From Caldilineaceae bacterium (lineage in GTDB: Bacteria; Chloroflexota; Anaerolineae; Caldilineales; Caldilineaceae), in contig OY282376.1 in NCBI GenBank assembly GCA_958295845.1, positions 1,067,022-1,131,021 of the forward strand: a stretch of 64,000 bases of DNA. The letters are read 5' to 3'. The notes under the pieces were generated by a model. The model did no database searches, had not been told where the DNA came from, and worked only from the letters and a program-made list of their open reading frames with translations. Positions 44,494 through 53,565 of this stretch are shown here, one piece after another. How positions within the stretch are numbered: the stretch's first letter is position 1; the number at the start of each line of letters is the position of its first letter. The position numbers and the translations under genes were made by a program.

Positions 44494-45447
44494 TCAAAAA
44501 ACCGTCTGCGACATCGCCGCCGCGCTGACCAGCAAAGCCACCGTCCAGGAGGCCTGGACATTGACAAGCGACTGGCCGCGGTAGACCGCCACCCAGGTGG
44601 CCAACCACAGAACGCTCAGCACAGCCAGTGGCAGGGGCGCCCGACCGAAAATCAGCAACAGGGCGATACCGGCCTGAGCCACTGCCATGCCCGCCAGTCC
44701 ACCCAAAGTGCCAGGGTTGTCCAACCGGCTATTTGCGCCCCATACATGCAGAGTCCACAGCACAATCAATGCCCAGTGGCTTCCGCTCCAGGGATCGAGG
44801 CCGAACAGCACCAGACCCATGAACCACGGCGCCGCCACGACGGCGAGACTGTGAAGCACGGAGGCGGGAATCAGCGCTACGTGCCGCTGAAGCCAGGCGC
44901 TCACAGCAAGACCGAGAACGATCAGGGTAGCCCAGACCGCTGAAATGCCGATTGCAAATGCGGCCACGAAGGCGACGACTACCCCAGGCAGCCAAACCCG
45001 CGCCAGAATCGAGAGCGCGCCGGGACCGTGCATCCCCAAAACGCGCGCAGCGGGCGACCCCAAGGCCAGGTACGGCAGCTCAGGGCGCCTCTGCGCCTTA
45101 GTTACCCTTATTCGGGGCAATGCCTCTGGCGTAGCAAGCCCACCCCATATGTTACCCCACAAGGGATCGACCAGCAGGAAGAGAAGTATCAGCGTTTGCA
45201 GGGAGACTGTGCGGCCTACATCGCCAATTCCAGCGGCCAGTGCCGCCGCCGCCAGCGACCAGGCGGCAGAGACGCGCCACGGGGAAAGTTCCGGCCAAAA
45301 GCGGGCATCCAGCAACGCGCTGCTGGACGTCGCTGAAATGGGTACCGGACCCGACTCCAGTTCGGCGTTCGCGCCTGTCACATCAACTGGCGTGTGCATA
45401 CTTCTCGACTCCGCTGCAGCCGCGCCGAACTCCTCTGATGTTGTCAA
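44494..45447 (-). CDS. Multi-pass membrane protein, unknown
   Basis: 317 aa. The first 60 residues are soluble and low-complexity. About eight hydrophobic segments follow, including LILLFLLVDPLWGNIWGGL and VLHSLAVVAAPWFMGLVLFG. An amphipathic basic loop (RIRVTKAQRRPELPY) separates segments 3 and 4. No known family was recognised; the VDPLWGNIWGG motif and general pattern could suggest a UbiA-like prenyltransferase, but the diagnostic NxxxD motifs are not evident. Co-directional with the lipid kinase gene and argF. Confidence 0.7.
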   Translation of the reverse strand: MTTSEEFGAAAAESRSMHTPVDVTGANAELESGPVPISATSSSALLDARFWPELSPWRVSAAWSLAAAALAAGIGDVGRTVSLQTLILLFLLVDPLWGNIWGGLATPEALPRIRVTKAQRRPELPYLALGSPAARVLGMHGPGALSILARVWLPGVVVAFVAAFAIGISAVWATLIVLGLAVSAWLQRHVALIPASVLHSLAVVAAPWFMGLVLFGLDPWSGSHWALIVLWTLHVWGANSRLDNPGTLGGLAGMAVAQAGIALLLIFGRAPLPLAVLSVLWLATWVAVYRGQSLVNVQASWTVALLVSAAAMSQTVF

Positions 45448-45567
45448 AGTCTCCCTGTATTCCTTCGCGCTGCTTGCAGGGCCGATTTGCCCTCAGATCT
45501 CGGAAGCCGATTGCACTTCGGGAACTGTCCACAAAGTGGTGGGGTATTTGGCTTTTTTGTAAAGAGA

Positions 45568-45596
45568 ATTATACCAGAAGGAGTGCCCGCAGTGAA
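45568..45596 (-). promoter_or_regulatory. Promoter of the 45447 membrane-protein gene
   Basis: On the minus strand TTCACT (45596-45591), a 17-bp spacer and TATAAT (45573-45568). It lies immediately beyond the lipid kinase stop codon, so the membrane-protein gene can be transcribed separately from the kinase. Confidence 0.65.
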
Positions 45597-45598
45597 TT

Positions 45599-46534
45599 TT
45601 ACACGATTACTTGCAGGCGGCCAGGCATAACTTCGACGCTCAGCCTCTCGATCTTCCTGGACAAGATCTCGCCGTCCGTATGCACCGGGACGGGCTGCCC
45701 AACCGCGATATTGGCAGAACGCAATCGACCAAAAGACACTGACTTCTGCCCCAGCAGTCCTGTCCTGGTCATCGCTCTTGGCAGCAGGTTGAGGATTCCC
45801 AGCTGCGACAGCGCGTCGGCAAAGGCCAGGTCGAGCAGTCCGTCGTCCATCACCGCATCCGGTGTCAGATAGAAGGCTCCGCCTGTCCGTCGCGAGTTAC
45901 CGATGCTGACCAGCAACATCTCTTTGGCAACCGTATGTTCATTTCCGGCGTCGTCAGTCCAGTTGACCTCAAACCAGGGTTGGTCATAGGCCCGCAGCGC
46001 CCGCAGCGCCGCCCAAAGATAGATGGCGAACCCGCGCAACCGTTTGATCTTGCGGCTTTCAACCGTCACTTGCGCCTCAAAGCCCATGCCCAGATTGTTG
46101 TCGAAGTAGCGGCGCAACGTGTCATGTCCGTCGAAGGCTTCGACCAGCCCCAAGTCGAGGTCGCGCGTATTGCCCTCGCGAATGGCGTTTACGGCTGCGT
46201 CGAACTCTCGAGCCGCCCCTGCCATGTCGGCAAAATCGTTGCCGCTGCCCGCCTGCAAGACGGCAAAGCCCCGCACTGCCTCGTCCTCAGGCGTAGCCTC
46301 CGCCAGACCGTTCACGACTTCATGAACTGTTCCGTCACCGCCGGCGGCAGCCACGATTGCGTAACCGTCCAGCCGCGCGCGGCGAGCCAGAGAGACAGCC
46401 TCTCCCGGCGCTGAAGTTTCCGCCATCTCAAAAGGAACGTTGCTGCGGCGAAATGCAGCTTCGATCTCGTCGGCTACCTTTCCGCCGCGTCCACGCCCCG
46501 CGTATGGGTTGAGAATAACCTTAACCGTTTCCAC
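45599..46534 (-). CDS. YegS/DagK-type lipid kinase
   Basis: 311 aa diacylglycerol-kinase-family protein. The N-terminal LNPYAGRGRGGKV motif and AAAGGDGTVHEVVNG near residues 62-76 (the GGDGT nucleotide signature), then LQAGSGNDFA near 92-101, define the family. The C-terminal half is a beta-sandwich ending in the EVMPGRLQVIV strand. It would phosphorylate a diacylglycerol or a related lipid. It overlaps the end of the GH13 gene by 14 bases, indicating coupling. Confidence 0.9.
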   Translation of the reverse strand: METVKVILNPYAGRGRGGKVADEIEAAFRRSNVPFEMAETSAPGEAVSLARRARLDGYAIVAAAGGDGTVHEVVNGLAEATPEDEAVRGFAVLQAGSGNDFADMAGAAREFDAAVNAIREGNTRDLDLGLVEAFDGHDTLRRYFDNNLGMGFEAQVTVESRKIKRLRGFAIYLWAALRALRAYDQPWFEVNWTDDAGNEHTVAKEMLLVSIGNSRRTGGAFYLTPDAVMDDGLLDLAFADALSQLGILNLLPRAMTRTGLLGQKSVSFGRLRSANIAVGQPVPVHTDGEILSRKIERLSVEVMPGRLQVIV

Positions 46535-48116
46535 TGTTTCCCTTTTCCGAAGCAGCAGAGTGAGCCGAGGGTGCCCTTTCGAGGATCAGCGCCTCTCTGG
46601 GCGGAATCGTCAGGTCCCAAAGAGTACCGTTGCGGGCGCAATGCACCTGGTCGGAGGCGCCCGGCGGCCAGACCACCTGAAAAGACGGCTGAGACAAGGC
46701 TGTGTCGGGTTCCCCTTCCTGGCCTTTGCCGGCAAGGGGTACTGCCAACCGCGCCTCAGATTTTGCTCGGTTAAAGAGAACGATCAGCCGTTCTTCATCC
46801 GGGCCTTCGTTCCCAGTTTCCTTGTCGGCAGAGCGATTTTCGCCGCTGATCGAGCGGCTGAATCCGAAGACGTCTCCGGCAGCGACCAGGGTCCTGTACG
46901 CGCCGGTGCGCAACGCCGAGTGGGTGTGCCGTAGAGCGATCGCCTGACGGTAGAAGTCGAGCATCTCACAGTCCCAGCTCTGTTTTTCATCCCACAGGAA
47001 GGCACCGCGGCAGCCCGGGTCAGGGCCCCCGTTCATTCCGATCTCATCCCCATAGTAGATGCACGGCGCGCCGGGCAGAGTCATCTGCAAGAGCAGGCAC
47101 AGTCGCACACCGCTGGCATCTCCGTCCATGGCCCACAGGTTGCGCGCCGTATCGTGGCTGTTCAACAGGTTGAACTGTGCGGTCACGACCTGCCAGTCAT
47201 AGCGTTCCAGCATCTTCTCGATCGCGGCCGCAAACGCCAGCGTATCCAGCCTCTCGATCTCGTAGCCCCCCGGCCGGTAGTCGCGCGGCACCGTTTCCGC
47301 GCCGAAATATCCGTAGGCAGCGCGGCTCAAGACATAGTTCATCGCTGCGTCAAAGCGGTCTCCCTGCAGCCACTCCTCGGCCTCATGCCAGATCTCGCCA
47401 ACTGTATAGGCGTCGGCATTGGCCTCCTTCACCACGCGGCGGAACGCCTGCCAGAAAGGCGGGTCGTCAATCTCCTCTGGTACGTCCATCCGCCAGCCGT
47501 CTGCGCCGAACTCGATCCAGTGTCGAGAGACCTCCAGCAGATAGCGCCTCATTCCGGGATTGACGGTGTTCAGCTTAGGCAGGGCAGGCAGATTCCACCA
47601 TGCCGCGTAGTTGTGGGGCTGTTGCTCGTTACTGTGATAAGGGCGCAGCGGCCATCCCTTAACGCGGAACCAATCAAAATATGGGGATCTCTTGCCGGCT
47701 TCCAGGATGTGATGGAAGGGCCAGAAGCCGCGCCCGCAATGGTTGAAGACGCCGTCAATGATAACTCGCATACCCCGTTCATGCGCACTGTCCAACAACT
47801 CCCGAAACGCGGCCTCCCCGCCCAACAGCGGGTCTATCGCCATGTAGTCAAATGTGTGGTAGCGGTGATTTGAGGCCGAACTGAAGATCGGGTTCAGGTA
47901 GAGAGCATTGACGCCCAAGTCCTCCAGATAGTCCAGGCGATCAACAATTCCCAGAAGATCACCGCCCTGGAAACCCTGTTCCGATGGCGGCGCACCCCAG
48001 GGTTTGAACTGGATTCCGGGAGGGTGCCGCAGACGCGGGCTGCGACTGAAACGATCCGGGAAGATCTGATAAAAGACTGCGTGCTTAACCCAATCTGGTG
48101 TCTTGACGCCCATCAT
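46521..48116 (-). CDS. Glycoside hydrolase family 13 enzyme (neopullulanase/cyclomaltodextrinase-like)
   Basis: 531 aa. GH13 conserved regions are present: DGVFNHCG (region I, about 147-154), DGWRMDVPEEI with the nucleophile Asp near 237 (region II), VGEIWHEA with the acid Glu near 263 (region III) and NSHDTARN near 324 (region IV). The N-terminal VFYQIFPDRF is typical of neopullulanase-type enzymes. No signal peptide is present, so it acts inside the cell on imported maltodextrins or glycogen. Confidence 0.92.
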   Translation of the reverse strand: MMGVKTPDWVKHAVFYQIFPDRFSRSPRLRHPPGIQFKPWGAPPSEQGFQGGDLLGIVDRLDYLEDLGVNALYLNPIFSSASNHRYHTFDYMAIDPLLGGEAAFRELLDSAHERGMRVIIDGVFNHCGRGFWPFHHILEAGKRSPYFDWFRVKGWPLRPYHSNEQQPHNYAAWWNLPALPKLNTVNPGMRRYLLEVSRHWIEFGADGWRMDVPEEIDDPPFWQAFRRVVKEANADAYTVGEIWHEAEEWLQGDRFDAAMNYVLSRAAYGYFGAETVPRDYRPGGYEIERLDTLAFAAAIEKMLERYDWQVVTAQFNLLNSHDTARNLWAMDGDASGVRLCLLLQMTLPGAPCIYYGDEIGMNGGPDPGCRGAFLWDEKQSWDCEMLDFYRQAIALRHTHSALRTGAYRTLVAAGDVFGFSRSISGENRSADKETGNEGPDEERLIVLFNRAKSEARLAVPLAGKGQEGEPDTALSQPSFQVVWPPGASDQVHCARNGTLWDLTIPPREALILERAPSAHSAASEKGNSGNG

Positions 48117-48182
48117 CGTCCTAATGTGATAAGTGAGGAGACCGAGGCCATGGAAGACCCCGAGGCTTGAAATTTCAAACTG

Positions 48183-48211
48183 ATTGTTGCATAGGCACAG
48201 GCGGTTGTCAA
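48183..48211 (-). promoter_or_regulatory. Candidate promoter of the GH13-lipid kinase operon
   Basis: On the minus strand TTGACA (48211-48206), a 17-bp spacer and AACAAT (48188-48183), about 65 bases before the GH13 start. The -35 is perfect; the -10 matches four of six bases. Confidence 0.55.
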
Positions 48212-48465
48212 TGCATCTGGTCGTACGGGCCAGGGTATACGCATCTTACTGGGAGAGAATTTTTGGGGAGATAGCCAGTTTTCCAAGCGGCTCGTTTACG
48301 TTTGGCAGAAATATCGATTTGGGCTCTTTTCTCTGTGCGTATGAGGTTGAAAGCCATGCGGCGCAAGACAGCCAAATTGTGCTGCGCATGGACCTGACTT
48401 ATGCGACTGTCGTCGCCATCCAAGAGCCCGTAGACTGAATTCTCGATGCTCCGGTGGCTGAGAGT
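48208..48465 (-). pseudogene. ISAs1-family transposase remnant (C-terminal end)
   Basis: About 85 residues in one frame. They match the conserved end of ISAs1-type DDE transposases: LSHRSIENSVYGLLD, DDSRISQVHAQHNLAVLRR, AFNLI and KRKRAAWKTGYL. Compared with the usual family pattern (H-W-S-I-E-N-x-L-H-W-V-L-D then DxSR), a few residues are missing after LLD. The N-terminal three quarters of the gene and any terminal inverted repeats are absent, so this is a decayed insertion. Its coding end abuts the GH13 promoter. Confidence 0.75.
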
Positions 48466-48597
48466 GGATTTCAGGAGCAGTTTGGCATCGTAGGAAAAGA
48501 TGGAATTCACATTCGATGCAAATGTTCTGGGGGCCGATGCGGGCATTTCATTCATCGTGGACGGTTTGAGCCAGATTCATCTTGTTGGTAAGACGCA

Positions 48598-49372
48598 GGC
48601 ATTCTCATCTGTGTGTTGGACGAGAGTTTACGAGAGATCATGAGCGTTTACGAGCGTTTTCGGGTTGACCGCGCTGCAGTTCACGGGATTTGCCTGCTGG
48701 GCTGTGAATGGGCCCTTGCTGATGGAGGCATTCTCATCTGAGTGTTGGACGAGAGTTTACGAGAGATCATGAGCGTTTACGAGCGCTTTCGGGTTGACCG
48801 GGGAGCAGTTCACGGGATTTGCCTGCTGGGCTGAGACTGGGCCCTTGCTGATGAAGGCATTCTCATCTGTGTGTTGGACGAGAGTTTACGAGAGATCATG
48901 AGCGTTTACGAGCGTTTTCGGGTTGACTGCGCTGCAGTTCACGGGATATGCCTGATGGGCTGTAACTGGGCCCTTGCTGATGGAGGCATTCTCATCTGAG
49001 TGTTGGACGAGAGTTTACGAGAGATCATGAGCGTTTACGAGCGTTTTCAGGTTGACTGCGCTGCAGTTCACGGGATTGGCCTGATGGGCTGAGACTGGGC
49101 CCTTGCTGATGGAGGCATTCTCATCTGTATGTTGGACGAGAGTTTACGAGAGATCATGAGCGTTTACGAGCGTTTTCGGGTTGACTGCGCTGCAGTTCAC
49201 GGGATTTGCCTGCTGGGCAGTGACCGGTGCATTGCCGAAGCAGGATGTCTCATCTGTGTGTTGGACGAGAGTTTACGAGAGATCATGAGCGTTTACAAGT
49301 GTTTTCGGGTTGACCGCGCTGCAGTTCACGGGACTTGCCCGATGGGCTGTGACGGGGGCCTCCTCCGCACTT
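48598..49372. repeat. 129-bp tandem repeat, 6 copies
   Basis: Units start at 48598, 48727, 48856, 48985, 49114 and 49243 with an exact 129-bp period. Each contains GTTGGACGAGAGTTTACGAG, then AGATCATGAGCGTTTACGAG and TTCACGGGATTTGCCTG. The unit is 43 codons long, and one plus frame reads repeatedly LDESLREIMSVYERFRVD. In-frame TGA codons interrupt it (48744, 48832, 49002 and 49090 areas), alternating with TGT, so the present sequence is not a continuous gene. An open frame over the last two units (49129-49425) is an artefact of this. Confidence 0.93.
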
Positions 49373-49932
49373 GCAGGTCTGTTCAATCGTTTACGTATAT
49401 TGTACAAAAGTTGTATAAAACATGAGTTGTATAAAACATGAAATGTCGGAAACAGCATGGACGTCAATAGACGGCCCAAGTCGGGTCCAGTAGGTAAGAG
49501 TCGGGCAAGAGCGGGCAGCTGTCCGATACGTGGACTCTTTTTTTTGGCTTCGCACGCGCTTTTTCGGTCTCTAGGTTAGGTCATGGGAAGGAAGCCAATG
49601 GGCACACAATAGACTTGCAGAGGCTTTCCCTCGCCTTCAGATTCCCAGCCAGTGGGAGTCATGTGTTCTTGAGGATGGTTCGCTCCCAGCAGTGCCTATT
49701 CGTATTTCGGTACAGGGCTATTATAACACCGTTTTTGGTGCAATTTTCCTGACATGCGGCCAGTATCCTGGTCACAATGCCTCCGTGGCAGTCATTTACC
49801 ATTCCAGAACAGGCAATGCGAAGGGTCTCTCACTTCATTCTTTTCACTCTACGCTCTTTGAACTCGGTGCATTTCATATGGAAGGCAAGTTTGCAGGCGC
49901 TTGACCGCTCCTTCTCTTCATTACCGATTCCA
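49373..49932. other. Intergenic region, no gene recognised
   Basis: AT-richer spacer between the 129-bp array and the promoter of the ANKH-like gene. It contains a short duplication, AAAAGTTGTATAAAACATGA / GAGTTGTATAAAACATGAAA (49405-49442). A 70-codon frame at 49692-49904 has no recognisable family and is not called. Confidence 0.5.
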
Positions 49933-49961
49933 TTGCGCGCACTCTGTCACTGTGTGATAAT
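49933..49961 (+). promoter_or_regulatory. Promoter of the ANKH-like gene
   Basis: TTGCGC (49933-49938), a 17-bp spacer, GATAAT (49956-49961), with an extended -10 TG at 49953-49954. It lies about 110 bases upstream of the start codon. No Shine-Dalgarno is evident before the ATG at 50069. Confidence 0.55.
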
Positions 49962-50068
49962 CTCTGTGGCTGCGCTTGCCCAGCCCATAACACACCCATA
50001 GGACGAATTGCGGCGGTACGGCCCTTTCGTCAGCCTCTGCGTTTAGCACACTGTCAGTCCTTTACTTC

Positions 50069-51376
50069 ATGTACCTGCGCTTCACACGCTTCCTCCTGCC
50101 TCTGGTTCTGACAATCCTCATCTTTGAATTTGGCGCGCAGAGTATCAACGCTGGAATGGCGCGCATGCCAGACGCGATTCGCGTACTGGCAGCCTTTGGA
50201 TTGGCGTGGGGGTTGGTGACCGCACTGTCAAGCCCGCTGGCACAGCTTCGATATGCCGGGCTGGTGCTGGTCGAGGACAAACGGGACTTCTGGCGGGTTC
50301 TGTACTATGTAGGCGCAATGGCTCTACTGATGGTGGCGGTCCAGTGGCTGCTCGGTGCAACGTTCCTCAGCCGTTATCTGCTAGAGGGGCTGCACGGTAT
50401 CGACCTCCAGACCAGCGATCGCGTACGCGTGATGATGATCTGGTTACTGCCAATGCCTATACTGCGGGGTATGACACAACTCAGCACCGGCGTGCTGACG
50501 CGCGGCAAACGCACTGGCAGTGTCAGCATTGCCACCGCCTTAAGCGTGGCCGCCGGACTCGTGACAGTGGTCATTCTTCTCCAGATCGACGCGATTCGCA
50601 CCCGTCCTATCTGGCTGCCGATCCTCGTTCTCTATGCGGCAACGCTGACCGAATTCATCACGATTGTCTGCTATCTGTACCGTTTCTTTGGCAAAGGGCT
50701 GCCCGACGAGCTCGACCGTCCCCCGATTACTTTCGCGGCATTCTTCCGCTTTACCTGGCCGCTGGCGCTCATGAACTTCATGCAGGAATCCAGCCGGCCG
50801 CTCATCAATCTGTTCGTCGTACGGGGCGCGCACGGCGCAGAAGCGATGGCCGCGCTGACAGTGGCCTATACGCTTGGTCAGTGGACCTACCGCTGGTTGA
50901 ATGAACTGCGGGCCCTTGTGCCTCCCTTTTACGCCGAACTGCGCTCCTATCGTCCGTTTCTGCTCTACGGTTACTGGTGTGGATTCGTCGCCTTCACCAT
51001 TTGCCTGCTGCTGTTCTGGACGCCGCTGCGAACTGTACTTCTGGTGCAGGTCATCGGTCTGACGCCCGCGCTGGCCGAGCTAAGCCGTGTGCCCCTCCAG
51101 ATCTACACAGTCTTCCCTATTGTTGTCGTGCACCGCGCCCATTTCCACAGCATCGCCTTTATGGAACGTGACACACTGCCCATGGCCGTGGGCGCGCCGA
51201 TGCGCACGGGCGCCATTCTCGTCGCGCTGCTGACCCTCCCTCTGGTCGGCGTGCAGGGCGCGGCCCTCGGGGTGGCAGCACTACTGGCCGGTTTCACCTC
51301 CGAGACGGCGACGCTCTGGTGGCTTATCCTCGGCAAAAAACAGCTACGCGTTTGGCGCACTCGCCCGGCGGTGTGA
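50069..51376 (+). CDS. ANKH-like multi-pass transporter
   Basis: 435 aa with 10-12 hydrophobic helices. It resembles the animal progressive ankylosis protein ANKH (exporter of pyrophosphate/ATP/citrate) in co-linear stretches: RFLLPLVLTILIFEFGAQSI, LVLVEDKRD, WPLALMNFMQESSRPLINLF, WLNELRALVPPF, FWTPLRTVLL, AELSRVPLQIYTVFP, HRAHFHSI and GVQGAALGVAALLAGFTSE, each of which has a recognisable counterpart in human ANKH as I remember it. The length also agrees (ANKH about 490 aa with a longer tail). MATE/MOP flippases are the wider superfamily and an alternative. The gene stands alone, convergent with the enolase-superfamily gene. Confidence 0.75.
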   Translation: MYLRFTRFLLPLVLTILIFEFGAQSINAGMARMPDAIRVLAAFGLAWGLVTALSSPLAQLRYAGLVLVEDKRDFWRVLYYVGAMALLMVAVQWLLGATFLSRYLLEGLHGIDLQTSDRVRVMMIWLLPMPILRGMTQLSTGVLTRGKRTGSVSIATALSVAAGLVTVVILLQIDAIRTRPIWLPILVLYAATLTEFITIVCYLYRFFGKGLPDELDRPPITFAAFFRFTWPLALMNFMQESSRPLINLFVVRGAHGAEAMAALTVAYTLGQWTYRWLNELRALVPPFYAELRSYRPFLLYGYWCGFVAFTICLLLFWTPLRTVLLVQVIGLTPALAELSRVPLQIYTVFPIVVVHRAHFHSIAFMERDTLPMAVGAPMRTGAILVALLTLPLVGVQGAALGVAALLAGFTSETATLWWLILGKKQLRVWRTRPAV

Positions 51377-51404
51377 AGGGCAGGTTGCCTGTCTTACTTT
51401 GTCG

Positions 51405-52517
51405 TCAGGAATAGCGCGCCACCGCGTCCATGTCCAACTCGATTCCCAGGCCCGGCCCGTCAGGAATCGCCAGCATGCCATCCTCGTCCAACTGCCAGCC
51501 GCCGACTACGATCTCATCGATGTAGGGCGAGCCGGTCTTGTATTCCACCAGGTCGGTATCGGCAAGGGCAGAGGCGAGTTGCAAGTCGGCCGCCAGCCCA
51601 AGGGCGGTGTTCCAGCCGTGCGGGATCAGGCGCACGCCATTCTCCTGCGCCATCCAACCGATCTTGCGTTCCTCACTGATGCCGCCGACTTTAGCGACAT
51701 CCGGCTGTACGATATCGAATGCGCCCTGCTGCAGGAAGGGAAGAAAAGACTGGCGCCGCGTCAGCACCTCGCCGCCGGTGATGGGGATCGTCGTGTTGCG
51801 GCGCAGATGGATGAAATCCTCCAGGTCGTCGGGGCGCAGCGGCTCCTCAAACCAGTCCACGCCATAATCGGCCAGCATCCCGGCGCAGCGCAGCGCCCAC
51901 GTATAGCGGCCCTGCCAGTGGGCATCGCTGCCGCCGGCGTCCACCATCAGCTGATTGTCGTCGCCGACAACCTCGCGGGCAGCGGCCACAATTTCCTCAT
52001 CCAGTTCCTCGCTGACCCGGCCAAAGGGCCCCCACCCCATCTTGAACGCGCGGAAACCCTGCTCTTTCCACATCTGCAGTTCATCGCGCAGCGGGGCGGG
52101 CTGGTCCATCAGCAGGGAGGCATAGGGCCGGACCCGCTCGCGGTAACGACCGCCCAACAGGCGGCCGACCGGCTGCCCGGTAACCTTGCCCAAAATGTCC
52201 CACATGGCAATGTCGATGCCGCTGATCGTGTGCGTGACGCTGCCACCCCGCCCCATCCAGAATGTGTTCTGGTGTAGCCACTCGCTTACCCGCTCCGGCT
52301 CGATCGCCGACTGGCCGATCAACAGCGGGTTCAGTACCTCGAGCGCCGCCAGTACCAGCCCATCGTTGGTGAAGACCGAACCGGTGCCGGTTACGCCTTC
52401 ATCCGTTTCGACGAAAACGAGTGTGTGGATGCAGTCTTCCTCTTTCAACTCCTCGCTCCAGCCGCCTTCCGGCGTCGCGCCGCGCAGACCCACCGCGCTT
52501 ACCTTGGTAATCTTCAT
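51405..52517 (-). CDS. Mandelate racemase/enolase-superfamily dehydratase
   Basis: 370 aa. The metal ligands are Asp in LMVDAGGSD (about 190), Glu in WFEEPLRPDD (about 222) and Glu in ITGGEVLTRR (about 248). A catalytic Asp-His pair is suggested by IVQPDVAKVGG (about 271) and RLIPHGWNTA (about 296); the lysine region reads FRAFKMGWG. The PHGW motif fits sugar-acid dehydratases of the mandelate racemase subgroup. The substrate is unknown. It overlaps the DUF1907 gene by 4 bases (ATGA). Confidence 0.9.
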   Translation of the reverse strand: MKITKVSAVGLRGATPEGGWSEELKEEDCIHTLVFVETDEGVTGTGSVFTNDGLVLAALEVLNPLLIGQSAIEPERVSEWLHQNTFWMGRGGSVTHTISGIDIAMWDILGKVTGQPVGRLLGGRYRERVRPYASLLMDQPAPLRDELQMWKEQGFRAFKMGWGPFGRVSEELDEEIVAAAREVVGDDNQLMVDAGGSDAHWQGRYTWALRCAGMLADYGVDWFEEPLRPDDLEDFIHLRRNTTIPITGGEVLTRRQSFLPFLQQGAFDIVQPDVAKVGGISEERKIGWMAQENGVRLIPHGWNTALGLAADLQLASALADTDLVEYKTGSPYIDEIVVGGWQLDEDGMLAIPDGPGLGIELDMDAVARYS

Positions 52518-53524
52518 TTCCGCTCCTCATCGGTGTGGTGTGACTGCCGTTCAAGTTCCGCATAGATGTCGCCGATGCGCACCAGTTCAGCCGCAACGTT
52601 GAAGTAACCTGTATAACGGATCGTATCGGGGCTGACGTCATAGTGATAATGGCCGGCTTGGTTCAGATCGCCCATATGGAAGAAGTGGGTGTGTTCGCCC
52701 GATTCGCGCAAATGCAGCTTGCCACCGGTGGGGTCTCCTGACCAGAACACGGCCAGACAAAGCAAGTCGGGCCCCATGTGCTCATAGAACTGGAGAAAAT
52801 CGGCGACGACCTCTTCGGCCTCAGTGTCGTAATACTGGTGGGCAATGCACTCATAGTCCGGCATGATGTGCGAGCGGATCTGACCGGCCTCGATCACAAA
52901 GACGCCCCCCATGCCCACCTGGCGAGTTTCGAGACTCGCGCCCCCATCGCCGATATTCGGATGGGCCTGCAGACTTTTGCGCAGCGCTTGCGTGAAGGAG
53001 CGTTCATTGCCTGTTCGTCCTTCCACGCAGACTTTAAGAACAGGACCCGGCCGGCCCTCTGACAGGAAGAGATTGGAAAGTCCGCTGTGGCGTGTAGACG
53101 CATAGGGCTCGACAATGCACTCCTGTGCAGGCCCGACGCGAGCGACCTTGGACCCGTTGACCCCGCCCGCCCGCAATGTGGCGATCACCTCCCCACAATG
53201 TCCATCCAACACGCCAGGGAAGGCCATCCCTGCGCCGAAGATACTACCTTCGGCGTGACCGCAGTCACTGGCCATTTCCGCCATGTCGAAGGTGACGTGC
53301 CGGTAGCCGGGGTTGTGGGCGTATGGCTCCCCGCCAACCTCCAACAGGACTGTGGAGCCGCCGATGCCGGGGCTTGCGCAGCCCAGCGTCCGCAGATCGG
53401 GACACGCTGTCACTTCCACATCGACACTGGCGTAGTTGGCCTGCAATCCTTCCCGCACGTATGGCGCCAGTTCCTCCAGTGGCGGTGACCACAAAGCTGC
53501 CCGTTTCATCGCTTCCATCATCAC
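52514..53524 (-). CDS. DUF1907 (C11orf54-like) metal-dependent hydrolase
   Basis: 336 aa. It matches the vertebrate protein C11orf54/PTD012 across its length: PPLEELAPYVREGLQANYASV at the start, CPDLR, GIGGSTVLLEVGG, GAGMAFPG, SNLFLSEGRPGPVLKV, RTGNERSFTQALRKSL, GMGGVFVIEAGQIRSHIMP and HTHFFHMGDLNQAGHYHYD near residues 286-304. The last supplies the three histidines that bind zinc in PTD012, which has reported ester-hydrolase activity. The substrate here is unknown. It sits between an ADP-ribosylglycohydrolase and a dehydratase gene, both close enough for one transcript. Confidence 0.85.
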   Translation of the reverse strand: MMMEAMKRAALWSPPLEELAPYVREGLQANYASVDVEVTACPDLRTLGCASPGIGGSTVLLEVGGEPYAHNPGYRHVTFDMAEMASDCGHAEGSIFGAGMAFPGVLDGHCGEVIATLRAGGVNGSKVARVGPAQECIVEPYASTRHSGLSNLFLSEGRPGPVLKVCVEGRTGNERSFTQALRKSLQAHPNIGDGGASLETRQVGMGGVFVIEAGQIRSHIMPDYECIAHQYYDTEAEEVVADFLQFYEHMGPDLLCLAVFWSGDPTGGKLHLRESGEHTHFFHMGDLNQAGHYHYDVSPDTIRYTGYFNVAAELVRIGDIYAELERQSHHTDEERK

Positions 53525-53565
53525 AACCCACCCTCTGATCCCTCAGGTCCCGGTTTAGCCAAAAT

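Noticed and set aside
48184..48438. 84-residue plus-strand frame
   Set aside because: It is antisense to the transposase remnant, whose minus-strand frame has clear family motifs.
49129..49425. 98-residue plus-strand frame in the 129-bp repeats
   Set aside because: It is just the last two units without TGA; earlier units are interrupted and there is no promoter or ribosome-binding site.
49692..49904. 70-residue plus-strand frame
   Set aside because: No family, start signal or context support it.
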